Shown here one piece after another: positions 7,547 to 15,937 of a stretch of DNA of 64,000 nt. The stretch comes from Bryobacteraceae bacterium. Its GTDB lineage: Bacteria > Acidobacteriota > Terriglobia > Bryobacterales > Bryobacteraceae. A program made the translations under genes and the position numbers. The stretch is from positions 18,128-82,127 of the forward strand of contig JASHNT010000103.1 in NCBI GenBank assembly GCA_030041495.1. The letters are read 5' to 3'. The notes beneath the pieces were generated by a model. That model was not told the DNA's origin. It saw only the letters and a list, made by a program, of their open reading frames with translations, and did no database searches. The first letter of the stretch is position 1; every line of letters begins with the position of its first letter.

Positions 7547-9595
7547 CTATCGCGCCGCCAGCGCCATATCGATGCTCCGCAGGTCCGCCTTGGCGAACTT
7601 CGCCTCTTCCAGATCCGGATTGATTTCGATCATCTTCTGGAAGTGCTCTTGCGCGGCGGAGAGCGTCTCGTAACTGCCGCTCGACTGCGCCTGGTGCATG
7701 TAGCACAGACCCAACGCGTAGTGCGTGTAGGGATCGGTCTTGTCGTACGCCAGCGACTTCTGGCAATAACCGATTGCATCCGGGTAGTGCATCATGTTGC
7801 GCTCCGAATCGCACAAGCCGAAATACGCCAGACTCCGCAGGTCGCGCCACGTATCGGTCTGCGCGGCGCGCTTCTTATGCCCCACTCCGAACAAATACCC
7901 CAGCACGTAATAATTCATCTGCCCGCCCACTCCGCTATCGAAATTGCTCAGGCGCAGATAATTCATGTACTCGCCGGTCGATTCCTGATATTTGCCGCTC
8001 AAACGCAAACTGTCGGCCAGCCACATGTGCGGCTCGGCCACCTGCGGCGTCAGCTTGATGGCCGCGTTCGCCGATTCGATCGCTTGCGCGTACAGCCCCT
8101 TCATGCGATACGCCTGCGCCTGCATATATAGCGCTGTCGCGTCGCGCTTATCGCGCTGCGTCACCGTGTTCAATTGGCGAATCGCCTCATCCACGCCACC
8201 GGTATCCAGCAGCACTCCGGCGTAGCTCACGCGCGCTTCCAGATAATCGGGATCGATCTCGATCGCCTGCCTCATCGCGGCTTGCGCCTTGTCCTCGTCA
8301 AACAGCGAATAGTAGGCGCGGCCCAGGTACAAGGCCGCCTGGCTGTATTTCGGATCGATGCTCAACGCTTTTTCGAAATGCTCTACGGCCTTCTTGTAAT
8401 TCTCTGCCGACCCTTTGTTAAAAGCCGCCAGGCCCTCGTTCAACTCATCGATCGCGGCCTTGTTGCGCCGCCGGGCAATCAAAATCTTGATCGAGACTGT
8501 CGATTCCTGCCCCGGATAAACCGTCTCATCCCGCGGGCCATCCGGCTCGTAGCCCATCTTCACGCCTTGAATCGTGTGCGCGCCGGGACGCAGACCGGGC
8601 AGGCGCAGCGGCGCGGATTTGTTCACGATCCCGTGCGAAACTCCGTCCACGAAAACCTCCACGCCGTCCATGTTGGTTTCGAAGATCAGCGTTCCCTCCT
8701 TTGCCTCGGGAGCCTTGGCCGCTCGCAACCCCGCCGGAAGATACGCCAGCAGCATGTTGGGGTCGAAACTGCCACGATCGCTGGTCGGATTCTGTTGGCC
8801 CTTAGTGGCTTCGCGCACGTTGCGATAAGTGTAATCGGCCAGCTCATCCGCGGTCACGATGCCGTCGCCGTTTTCGTCCGCCTCGCCTTCCAGCCCCTTC
8901 ACAACGTAGTAAGTAAAGATGCCGTGGCCTCCGCCCCACTGCGCGCTTTCGAACGATCGCTCGCGGTCGCGGCTAGCGGTCAGTGAAAACATCGATTTCG
9001 ACAAATCCAGCAATCGCTTGTTGTACGCCTGCGCATCGGCATCCGGCGTAATCGCGCCGCTATGGCACGAATCCGTGATCAGAACCTTATTCTTCGCCTG
9101 GATCTTCGACCCCGCCACCATCCCCAGCGTGTCCATCGGATACCCGGTGCCGGCAATGTTGGACGGATCGAAATCGTACGGAGCCAGATACGCTCGCCCG
9201 TCTTTGATGAATCCGTGACCGGCGAAATAAATCACCACGCGGTCATCTTCCTTCGCTACCGACGGCAGCCACACTTCCAGCTCTTGTTTCAGGTTCGCGA
9301 GCGTCGCCTTCGCGCCGGTCAGCCGGTGCACGTTCTCGGCGTGAAAATTTCCACCCTCCGGACTGATGAGGACCGAATACATCGCATCCGCGTCGCGCTC
9401 CGGAAATTCGAGCTGCGATTTTGCCGGCAGGTTTTTGTAATTGGAGATGCCGACAATCAGCGCGTAGCCGCGCGGCACATTCACCGAAGCGTTAGCGGGC
9501 GCGTTCTCCTCATACTTGAGGTCGCGCGTCTTACCCTGCCCGAATGCCAACCCGGCAACGGCGACAAAACTAGCGATGCGATAGGCGCAGTTCAT
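7547..9595 (-). CDS. Secreted caspase-like protease with EF-hand, PEGA and TPR domains
   Basis: A 682-residue protein: signal peptide (1-20), a peptidase C14 caspase domain (about 40-290), a PEGA domain (about 301-370) and a C-terminal set of TPR repeats (385-682). The catalytic pair is H127 in VIYFAGHGF and C177 in ITDSCHSGA. Inside the caspase domain DENGDGIVTADE (240-251) is a complete EF-hand-type calcium loop, reminiscent of calcium-activated metacaspases. Caspase-type enzymes cleave after a basic or acidic residue; substrates here are unknown. It is the last gene of an operon with two DUF4384 proteins, overlapping the second by 26 bases. A GTG 15 bases upstream is an alternative start. 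Confidence 0.88.
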   Translation of the reverse strand: MNCAYRIASFVAVAGLAFGQGKTRDLKYEENAPANASVNVPRGYALIVGISNYKNLPAKSQLEFPERDADAMYSVLISPEGGNFHAENVHRLTGAKATLANLKQELEVWLPSVAKEDDRVVIYFAGHGFIKDGRAYLAPYDFDPSNIAGTGYPMDTLGMVAGSKIQAKNKVLITDSCHSGAITPDADAQAYNKRLLDLSKSMFSLTASRDRERSFESAQWGGGHGIFTYYVVKGLEGEADENGDGIVTADELADYTYRNVREATKGQQNPTSDRGSFDPNMLLAYLPAGLRAAKAPEAKEGTLIFETNMDGVEVFVDGVSHGIVNKSAPLRLPGLRPGAHTIQGVKMGYEPDGPRDETVYPGQESTVSIKILIARRRNKAAIDELNEGLAAFNKGSAENYKKAVEHFEKALSIDPKYSQAALYLGRAYYSLFDEDKAQAAMRQAIEIDPDYLEARVSYAGVLLDTGGVDEAIRQLNTVTQRDKRDATALYMQAQAYRMKGLYAQAIESANAAIKLTPQVAEPHMWLADSLRLSGKYQESTGEYMNYLRLSNFDSGVGGQMNYYVLGYLFGVGHKKRAAQTDTWRDLRSLAYFGLCDSERNMMHYPDAIGYCQKSLAYDKTDPYTHYALGLCYMHQAQSSGSYETLSAAQEHFQKMIEINPDLEEAKFAKADLRSIDMALAAR

Positions 9596-10235
9596 AGACC
9601 ACCGGTCCACCCAAGGGCTCGGGCGAGCTCAGCACCGTTCCGCCCTGCTCCTGCATAAAGAGTAACTCGCGCGGCGTCGCTCCCGCGATTCCCGCCAGAT
9701 TCTCCGGCAGCTCTTCACCGGGCTTTACCGGCTTCACGCCGGCCGAATCGTCGATGCATTCGCCGCGAGCTTTGAAGACCGAATCGTCGCAGCGCGGGTG
9801 CATCGAACTGGGCGGTTCCGGATTCACGGGAGGCGGCGGCAACGGCCGGTAGGTTCTCGCCAGTTCCACCGGACTCACTAGCCAATAAATCACATCCTGC
9901 CCCGGAGGGCCGCTCACTTTGAACCAGCCCTGCGACGCCGGCACAACGTATTCCTTCAACGCCTCGATGCGGTTGTCAGAGCCCGTATCCGATCGGGGAA
10001 ATAACAGCTCATACCCGCCCGTGGTCCCGTGATTCATCACGTACAGGAATCCGGAGAAATTCGCCGAAACGCGGAAGCGCACCCGATCTCCGGGGTTGAA
10101 CACCGTCGCCGCGTTCACTTCCTTCCAGATTCCATCCTGCCGTTCGACGTTGAGCTTGATCCGCTGAGGATCTTGCCCGGAAACCCGCGCGGCAATGGCG
10201 CCCGCGAAGCACGCAATGAGAATCGCCGCGCGCAT
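9570..10235 (-). CDS. Secreted DUF4384 protein
   Basis: A 221-residue protein with a signal peptide (ILIACFAGAIAARVSGQ) and a DUF4384 beta-sandwich domain at about 28-130. The hallmarks are FNPGDRVRFRVSANFSGFLY, then GGYELLFPRSD and VIYWLVSPVELA. A Pro-rich linker and a short Cys-containing C-terminal segment (MHPRCDDSVFKARGEC) follow. DUF4384 is a lectin-like or ligand-binding module of unknown function, often found beside caspase-like peptidases. It starts one base after the previous gene's stop and overlaps the caspase gene, so the three are translationally coupled. Confidence 0.82.
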   Translation of the reverse strand: MRAAILIACFAGAIAARVSGQDPQRIKLNVERQDGIWKEVNAATVFNPGDRVRFRVSANFSGFLYVMNHGTTGGYELLFPRSDTGSDNRIEALKEYVVPASQGWFKVSGPPGQDVIYWLVSPVELARTYRPLPPPPVNPEPPSSMHPRCDDSVFKARGECIDDSAGVKPVKPGEELPENLAGIAGATPRELLFMQEQGGTVLSSPEPLGGPVVYELRLSHR

Positions 10236-10236
10236 A

Positions 10237-11139
10237 TTACTGGTGCTTCAGGTCGACGTCCACCACCAGCCGGGCGTCCGGCGCGGTGCTGGGGTTCACC
10301 ACGTAGGCCGCCGGCTCTACCTTGCCGTCGACCTCGGGATCCGTTTCAAACACCAGATCGCGGCTGGCGACCTGCGAGCGCAGGCGCTCGATCACATCGT
10401 TGGTCACTGAGGCTTTCGCTATCAACATGCGGGAGCCCCCCGGAGCGGCCGGAGCCGCGCCCCCCACCGCGTAGATCAGCTTGTCCAAATCCGGCTCGGC
10501 TTGCCGCGACAGCACCAGGAAAAGTTTTTCCGTGCCGCCTTGATCGTCGAACACGAATTGCCCGCGGCCGCCCGAAGGAATTTGCCGCGCGTCGCCCGGC
10601 TCCAGCCGGTTACTCCCGCCGGCCACGTCGGAAGAAGGAAACAGCACTTGCCAAGTCCCGCTCGATCCCTGCGCCACCACGTAAAGATAGCCCGTCGTAT
10701 TCGCCTTCACCTGGAGCCGGATGCGGTCGCCCGAATGAAACGTGGTGTCAGGCGCTACTTCAACAAACTCACCCGCCGTATTCCGTTTCAGCACGCTGTA
10801 GCGCACGCCCAGCGGCACCGCCGCGACGGCTACCGTGTGTGCGGAAACTGGCGTCACGGCAGGAGTGGAAGCGGCAGTAGGAGCAGGAGCCGGGGCAGGC
10901 GCAGCCGCCGCCGGAGCTTTCGCTTGGCTCGTGCTCGCCTCGTTTGTGCTCGATTTCTGCTGCACCGCAGCGGGAGCGCGCTTCGCCGAGGTTTTGGGCG
11001 CCGCAGGTTTGGTGGGCGCGGCGTCCGGAGGCGGGGTATAAAACAGCTCCCGCGCGTGCAAACCTGAGTTATCCTGCGCCCACGCGGCCCCGGCCAACGC
11101 CACCGCGCCGAAAATCCCCAATCGAGACAAGCACTTCAT
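10237..11139 (-). CDS. Secreted DUF4384 protein with Ala/Pro-rich linker
   Basis: A 300-residue protein, first gene of the caspase operon. After the signal peptide (ending AWAQ|D) comes a long low-complexity Ala/Pro/Lys linker (about 30-110). The DUF4384 domain follows: GVRYSVLKRNTAGEFVEV, FHSGDRIRLQVKANTTGYLY, QVLFPSSD and KLFLVLSRQAEPDL. The region after 220 is not recognised. The ATG at 11139 is preceded by AGGAG at a good distance and starts the signal peptide, so it is preferred over an opening 36 bases further up. It is divergent from the TIGR03435 gene at 11277, so the two promoters share about 137 bases. Confidence 0.82.
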   Translation of the reverse strand: MKCLSRLGIFGAVALAGAAWAQDNSGLHARELFYTPPPDAAPTKPAAPKTSAKRAPAAVQQKSSTNEASTSQAKAPAAAAPAPAPAPTAASTPAVTPVSAHTVAVAAVPLGVRYSVLKRNTAGEFVEVAPDTTFHSGDRIRLQVKANTTGYLYVVAQGSSGTWQVLFPSSDVAGGSNRLEPGDARQIPSGGRGQFVFDDQGGTEKLFLVLSRQAEPDLDKLIYAVGGAAPAAPGGSRMLIAKASVTNDVIERLRSQVASRDLVFETDPEVDGKVEPAAYVVNPSTAPDARLVVDVDLKHQ

Positions 11140-11276
11140 GACAGCTTTTCTCCTGGCTCCCAGTCTAACGCTCATTCCATCTGGATACGCGAAGAATCGG
11201 CGGAATTAGGCTCAAAGTCCATAGCCGCGAAGGCTTGCACGTTCGGGCTAGGGCGCTCGTCATCCTCGACAGAAGC

Positions 11277-12014
11277 ATGCGTCTAGCCTCCGGTCTCCTG
11301 CTGATGGCCGCATTTCTCCCGGCGCAAGCCCCGCAGGCGCGGTTTGAAGCCGCCTCCATCCGCCTTAGCCAGGGCGACGAACTCGACGCTCCGTCGGGTT
11401 GCCCAACTGACGCCATCCTGGTCCGATGCACCAACGTGACGCTCAAGCGCGCCATTGTGGGCGCTTACGACGTCATCCCGGATCGCGTCCTCGGAGGTCC
11501 GGATTGGATCGATTCCGACCGCTTCCAGATCACGGCCAAGTCTGCTCAGCCGGTGCGCGGGGAGGAACTCGACAAAATGCTTCAAGCGCTCCTGGCGGAC
11601 CGGTTCCATTTGAAGTTTCATCGCGAGATGCGCAACCTTCCGGCCTTCGTGCTCGGGATCGCGAAGAACGGCCCAAAGCTCCAGCCGGCCACGGGCGCCC
11701 CCCGCTCGTACAACAACGCGCACGGGCACATGGAAGCCAGCGGCGTGACCATGAGCCTGTTCGCGGAGGTGCTCTCGCGCCAGTTGGGCCTGCCGGTGAT
11801 GGATCGCACTGGGCTCACCGGAGCATTCAACTTCCGATTGGTGTGGAATCCCGATGCCCCGCTCACGACGGAGCTGGGAACGGGCGCAGCATCCGACGCC
11901 GGCGTGGACTTCTTCAACTCGATCAAGCAGCAGCTCGGCTTGACCCTCAAGTCGCGGCGGATGCGCGTCGAGGTGTTGATGGTCGATCACGCCGAGAGGC
12001 CTGCGGCGGATTGA
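11277..12014 (+). CDS. TIGR03435 family secreted protein
   Basis: A 245-residue member of the soil-associated TIGR03435 family, which is massively expanded in Solibacter-like Acidobacteriota and has no assigned function. The signal peptide covers residues 1-17. Family hallmarks are the mature start ARFEAASIRLSQ, the block LGGPDWIDSDRFQITAKS, LLADRFHLKFHREMRNLP (the most conserved part), the MDRTGLTGAFNFRLVW motif and the C-terminal VDHAERPAAD. ATG 11277 begins the signal peptide; a TTG 42 bases upstream would add unlikely residues. One of three family members in the window. Confidence 0.88.
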   Translation: MRLASGLLLMAAFLPAQAPQARFEAASIRLSQGDELDAPSGCPTDAILVRCTNVTLKRAIVGAYDVIPDRVLGGPDWIDSDRFQITAKSAQPVRGEELDKMLQALLADRFHLKFHREMRNLPAFVLGIAKNGPKLQPATGAPRSYNNAHGHMEASGVTMSLFAEVLSRQLGLPVMDRTGLTGAFNFRLVWNPDAPLTTELGTGAASDAGVDFFNSIKQQLGLTLKSRRMRVEVLMVDHAERPAAD

Positions 12015-12190
12015 GCGCCTCACGGCTGCCGGCGGGCGAGCCGGGGGCAGCGGGTACCCTCCACGGCACGCCTGGCCGACGGCAAAATCCGCCGTGCTCC
12101 GCTGCTTGACAGCCGCGGTTCCGTAACGAATCGATCGTGCTGAACCGCGCGCAGCGGCGGGAGCTTCAACGGGTTCCCGGGTTCGTTTCG

Positions 12191-12803
12191 CTAAGGAATT
12201 TTCGGGCGGTTGGGCGGGCGCGGGGGCAGGCGGCGGGATGGGGGCGGGCTGAGGGCTCTGGTCGCTCCAGGTGCGTCCGCCGGGGGAATCGGGGTGGTAA
12301 GCAAGCCCGGTACGGGCAAGTTTGCGGGGCTCGGGTTGAGATTGGAGGGCGAGGAGGCGGTGGAGGGCGCGGGTGAACTGGCGGTCAAAGGCGATCTCAT
12401 AACGAAGAAGAAGCTCAGCGGGATGGGCGTTACCGTCGGAGGAGGGGCGGAAAGCGGAGATGGCGCGGACGGAGGGCGGTCCGAGGGATGGGTCCTGAAG
12501 GGCGATTTCGCGATCCAGGGCGGAGGACTGGATTCCCCAGACGCGCCAGAGACGCCAGCGGGCGACGGCCATGGTCTCAACCAGCAGGTTTTGGGCTGCG
12601 GTGGAGGGTTGGAACTCCTCGATGAGGGAGGCGTGAAGTTCGTGGAAGCGTTCGGCCGATTCGGCCTGAAGGACGACGGTTTGCGCGAGGAGGCCGTGGC
12701 GGGTGGCGTTGCGGGAGGAGTTGAGTTTGCCTTGCGGGGTGACGGGGCCCTTGGATTTTGCGCCGTTAGCGCGGGAGGCTTGGATTTGTTTGTCGGTTGG
12801 CAT
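12191..12803 (-). CDS. Acidobacterial repeat-family hypothetical protein, C-terminal frame uncertain
   Basis: The ATG at 12803 opens a frame beginning MPTDKQIQASRANGAKSKGP, then TPQGKLNSSRNATRHGLLA, and further LVETMAVARWRLWRVWGIQ and RYEIAFDRQFTRALHRLL. This belongs to a family found in many near-copies per genome in Acidobacteriota and Planctomycetes, with a conserved N-terminus and a Pro-rich tail; its function is unknown. The start frame has no stop until 11283, inside the antisense TIGR03435 gene, while a shifted frame ends at 12191 with a plausible PPNRPKIP tail. A frameshift in the last 50 codons is the simplest reading, so 12191 is an estimate. Confidence 0.5.
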
Positions 12804-12949
12804 GGTTGTACCCTCGGGGTCAGGGTAGCCTGGGTGTGTTTGGGGTGGAGGGTTTTGGAGACGGGGAGCGGCTGAAGGGGAGGGGGTTAGGGGTTTGGAG
12901 GGAGGGGGGATGGGGTTTTGCTCGCGGTCAGGCCGTATGGTATGAGAGG

Positions 12950-13167
12950 GTGGTGAATGGGCGGCCGTATCGGTTCGAGTGGGATGAGGGTAAGGCCGCC
13001 GCCAACGAACGAAAGCATGGTATTCCATCGGCATCGCCCGGAGCGGCGCGTTGCTGTCCTTGGTGTACCTTTGGCTGGAAGCCGATCCAGCGATGGTCAA
13101 GGTCCGGCTGATATCGGCCCGCAAAGCGACTCCGGCCGAGCGCCGGCAGTACGAGGGAGGGTTATGA
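12950..13167 (+). pseudogene. brnT: Decayed BrnT-type toxin gene
   Basis: The start frame (GTG at 12950 or 12953) encodes VNGRPYRFEWDEGKAAANER then KHGIP, the typical BrnT N-terminus. The reading then breaks up. The C-terminal signature VRLISARKATPAERRQYEGG is found in another frame from 13093 to the TGA at 13165-13167. The locus is about 50-60 bases shorter than a normal brnT of about 90 codons, so a small internal deletion plus frameshift has destroyed the RNase toxin. The stop overlaps the ATG of the antitoxin gene, as in intact brnTA operons. Confidence 0.75.
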
Positions 13168-13388
13168 AGAGCGAGAAGAACGACATGCCGGCCGACATCG
13201 ACTTCAGCAAAGGGGTTCGAGGGCTTCACCATATCCCGCCCGGCGCGAAGGTGCTGATGCCGGTTTCCATCGAGAAGGGCGTGTGGGAGTACTTCTCCGG
13301 GAAGGCCGAGCAGCGAGGAGTGGAACTGTCGGAACTCGTGACCGAGGTGCTGAAGCGCGATATGGAGATCAACGAGGCGCTGAAGTAA
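13164..13388 (+). CDS. brnA: BrnA-type antitoxin
   Basis: A 74-residue protein overlapping the end of the decayed brnT by an ATGA. The N-terminal part DIDFSKGVRGLHHIPPGAKV resembles the linker of BrnA antitoxins, and the C-terminal VSIEKGVWEYFSGKAEQRGV plus SELVTEVLKRDMEINEALK forms a ribbon-helix-helix DNA-binding fold. BrnA neutralises BrnT and represses the operon. Since its toxin is broken, it may persist as a repressor or anti-addiction factor, or be in transit to loss. Confidence 0.7.
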   Translation: MKSEKNDMPADIDFSKGVRGLHHIPPGAKVLMPVSIEKGVWEYFSGKAEQRGVELSELVTEVLKRDMEINEALK

Positions 13389-13503
13389 GACCGAGGGAGT
13401 GGCGGAGTGACGGGCCCTAGCGCCGTTGGCGCGGGAGAGTGAAGAGGAGGCGTATTGTCATAACGCTCATTATCGGCGGACGAGATTGGGTGCGAGTACG
13501 GGC

Positions 13504-13552
13504 TTGACTTCGACAACCAACCGGATTGATAATCGTTCATCGATATATCGAT
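13504..13552 (+). promoter_or_regulatory. Promoter and palindromic operator of the PadR operon
   Basis: TTGACT at 13504-13509 and GATAAT at 13528-13533 with 18-base spacing form a sigma70-like promoter. Just downstream, at 13539-13552, is the perfect 14-base palindrome ATCGATATATCGAT, ending eight bases before the padR-type start codon. Its position over the transcription start and its A/T-rich dyad agree with known PadR operators, so autorepression is likely. Function is inferred from position and symmetry. Confidence 0.65.
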
Positions 13553-13559
13553 CTTCGCT

Positions 13560-13910
13560 ATGCCAAAACGGAAGCTCGACCCGCTACCTTCTGCCGCCTT
13601 CCATATTCTTCTCGCCCTGGCCGGCGAAGACCTTCACGGTTACGCGATTATGCGCCAAGTGGAGCAACAAACGGGCGGGCGCATGCGTTTGGGGCCTGGA
13701 ACGCTGTACGGCTCTCTCAAGACCCTGTTGGAAGCCGGGCTCATTCAGGAACTTGAGGATCGACCAGAGGTCGACGAGTCCGGGGAGCGCCGCCGTTACT
13801 ATCGCCTGACATCGGTCGGCCTGAAAACCTTGCGATCGGAGGCTGAGGCCCTCGCCGATACGCTCCGCGTCGCGCGAGCCAGACGCGTCCTGAGAGGCTC
13901 GCATGTCTGA
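13560..13910 (+). CDS. PadR-family transcriptional regulator
   Basis: A 116-residue protein consisting of the PadR winged helix and a short C-terminal dimerisation helix (subfamily 2 size). AFHILLALAGEDLHGYAIMR, QTGGRMRLGPGTLYGSLKTL and the wing ESGERRRYYRLTSVG are the diagnostic blocks. PadR proteins repress adjacent genes, often for membrane or stress functions, and release DNA on ligand binding. The gene overlaps the next one by eight bases, so it controls or is controlled with the EF-hand membrane protein and the TIGR03435 gene downstream. Confidence 0.92.
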   Translation: MPKRKLDPLPSAAFHILLALAGEDLHGYAIMRQVEQQTGGRMRLGPGTLYGSLKTLLEAGLIQELEDRPEVDESGERRRYYRLTSVGLKTLRSEAEALADTLRVARARRVLRGSHV

Positions 13911-14778
13911 AAGGGTCTATAGCTGGCTGCTGAAACTGTATCCCGAGCGCTTTCGCCGGGACTACGGATCACCTGCGATACAGCTCTTTCGCGATCGCCT
14001 TAAGGCCGAACGCGGCATCCCGCAGCAATGCCGACTCTGGGTTGACGTGATTTCCGATCTTGCCGTCTCGGTGCCGAAGGAGCACTTGCGCCGAAGCGCT
14101 ACCGATCCAAAACCAAATAACCGTGAATACGCGATTGGCGTACCGATGTTTCTTGTCCTCGACGATGATCCCAGACTCACCGGCGGCCAATGGGTGAGCG
14201 GAGTGGCGCTTTCGCTTCTGGTCTTCGCGACAGTAGGCTTCTTGATCGCCCACGGCGGAAATCACTCTCGGCTTGTGATCGGCTCTCACGCGAGCAGCCG
14301 GTCGGGTGTTGGGGTTCAGAGCACCGCGGGAGTATCAGGTCTCACTACCGAGGTGACGATGGACGACGCTGACGCTACGGGGGCCGCTCGCCAACTGGTC
14401 GCCTGGTATTTTCAAGACATCCGCGTGCTTAGCGCGCTGGACCTGAATCACGACCTGGTCATTTCGTCAGAAGAGATCGCAAACGCGCCGCGAGCGCTTC
14501 GATCTCTCGACGCAAATGGTGATGGCGCGCTGGACGCCGACGAGTGCGGAAAGGTGTTCACCGGGAATTTCATGCGTATCAACCCGGTGCTTGCCGCGCT
14601 CGACGCGGATCACGATGGTCTGATTTCAGGAAGTGAGATTCATAGTGCTCCAGCCGCGCTCAAGCTGCTGGATAAAAGCGGGGCCGGAAGGCTGAGCGCT
14701 GAAGAGCTTCTTCCCGATCCTTTGTTGAAGAGGCTGCATGTGTTGCTAAAGGAGAAGGGAATTAACCATGAACAATAG
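13903..14778 (+). CDS. PadR-associated membrane protein with EF-hand repeats
   Basis: A 291-residue protein. The first 60 residues (YSWLLKLYPERFRRDYGSPA) match the N-terminal domain of membrane proteins commonly coded next to PadR regulators in Acidobacteriota. One membrane helix follows (VSGVALSLLVFATVGFLIA, about 97-116). The outer part has three EF-hand-like loops: DLNHDLVISSEE, DANGDGALDADE and DADHDGLISGSE, plus a degenerate fourth (DKSGAGRLSAEE). Calcium binding outside the membrane is therefore predicted. It overlaps both neighbours by 8 and 11 bases. The role is unknown; a Ca-responsive anchor or sensor is a guess from domains. Confidence 0.75.
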   Translation: MSERVYSWLLKLYPERFRRDYGSPAIQLFRDRLKAERGIPQQCRLWVDVISDLAVSVPKEHLRRSATDPKPNNREYAIGVPMFLVLDDDPRLTGGQWVSGVALSLLVFATVGFLIAHGGNHSRLVIGSHASSRSGVGVQSTAGVSGLTTEVTMDDADATGAARQLVAWYFQDIRVLSALDLNHDLVISSEEIANAPRALRSLDANGDGALDADECGKVFTGNFMRINPVLAALDADHDGLISGSEIHSAPAALKLLDKSGAGRLSAEELLPDPLLKRLHVLLKEKGINHEQ

Positions 14779-15865
14779 TGCGCAAGGTCGCGGCCAGAGA
14801 CTGTTGCTCGCAGGCGTCTGGACATTGGGGTGTTGGGTGAATGCGCCTTCCGCTGCTGCGCAGCCCGCTTCAGCACCAAGACCAAAATTTGAAGTCGCCA
14901 CCATACGGCCGGCACGGCCAACAGCGCCAACGCCCCCACGCGGCGTTGACCAAAGCAAAGGCGCCGTTGTCCCAAGCAGAGGCGGCGCTGGTGTGAATGC
15001 GCCGGCACCACCGCCATCGCCTCCAGGCTCGAACTGCTTCGGGAGAACGGCCATGGATGCGGGTCGCATCGATCGTTACTGCGTGTCCCTGAGAGAGCTG
15101 CTGCTGGAAGTGTTTGCGGTTGCTCCTGCCAGACTTGTCGCTCCGGATTGGGCCGAAACTCAGGTGTTCGACATCTCAGCGAAACTGCCCGAGGGTGCGA
15201 CCCAGCAGCAACTTCCTCAGATGTTCCAATCTCTACTGGAGGACCGGTTTGGGCTCGCCTTCCATCGTGAATCTAAGGAGGGACCAATTAATGCCTTGGT
15301 GGTGGCCAAGGGCGGGCTGAAGGTGAAAGCGGCTGCACCAGAGTCGGCACAGCCAGCCTGGGTCGCTGCGGCCGCAGCCGTGAGCGGGCCCTACGGGAAC
15401 GGGTTCATCGGCGGCATACGGTTCCGTTCCATTGATGTTCCGAATCCCGATGGCGAGCCGATGTTCATCATGCAGACTCCCAGCATGGGCTTTGTGCGAA
15501 GGTCGGACACCGGCGGGGGGCGCGGGGGTGGGATCATCCATTTCGAAGCCCCAAGTATCACGTTTGAGGGGCTAGCCGATCTTGCGGTGATTGCCGGAGA
15601 TGGGTTGGACCCTGCAGTAGTGGATATGACTGGACTGAAGAGCCGATATCAGGTGAACTTGGATATCTCCACGGCTTCCAGGGCGGACGTTGTCGCGGCG
15701 ATTCTTGAGGGCGACAGAGACCTCGCGACATTGCAAAAAGCCAAAGCGGACTTGAAGGCCGTGCAAGACGGGCTCAAGAAGCTTGGTCTTGAGTTGGAAC
15801 CACGCAAGGGGCCGGTTGGTACAGTCGTCATCGATCATCTGGAGAAGACGCCGACGGCGAACTGA
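14768..15865 (+). CDS. TIGR03435 family protein, long variant
   Basis: A 365-residue TIGR03435 member, third gene of the PadR operon. The signal peptide ends near SAAAQ|P. It keeps the family blocks PKFEVATIRPA, LVAPDWAETQVFDISAKLPE, LLEDRFGLAFHRESKEGP, DMTGLKSRYQVNLDIS and the end VVIDHLEKTPTAN. Compared with the 245-260-residue copies elsewhere in the window it has a Pro/Gly-rich insertion after residue 45, a Cys pair (NCFGRTAMD, DRYCVSL), a Gly-rich stretch near 235-260 and an extra charged helix (residues 300-345). The coupling to a PadR regulator suggests induced expression. Confidence 0.85.
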   Translation: MNNSAQGRGQRLLLAGVWTLGCWVNAPSAAAQPASAPRPKFEVATIRPARPTAPTPPRGVDQSKGAVVPSRGGAGVNAPAPPPSPPGSNCFGRTAMDAGRIDRYCVSLRELLLEVFAVAPARLVAPDWAETQVFDISAKLPEGATQQQLPQMFQSLLEDRFGLAFHRESKEGPINALVVAKGGLKVKAAAPESAQPAWVAAAAAVSGPYGNGFIGGIRFRSIDVPNPDGEPMFIMQTPSMGFVRRSDTGGGRGGGIIHFEAPSITFEGLADLAVIAGDGLDPAVVDMTGLKSRYQVNLDISTASRADVVAAILEGDRDLATLQKAKADLKAVQDGLKKLGLELEPRKGPVGTVVIDHLEKTPTAN

Positions 15866-15937
15866 GCGCTCCACAACGAGGATCGGAAGCGAGATTTCTG
15901 CGAAAGGCCCGCCCCGGATGGCCGCACATAAAGGACG

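Noticed and set aside
12210..12875. 221-codon Gly-rich plus-strand frame
   Set aside because: Antisense of the repeat-family gene at 12803; composition is Gly/Glu/Asp-rich without secondary-structure pattern.
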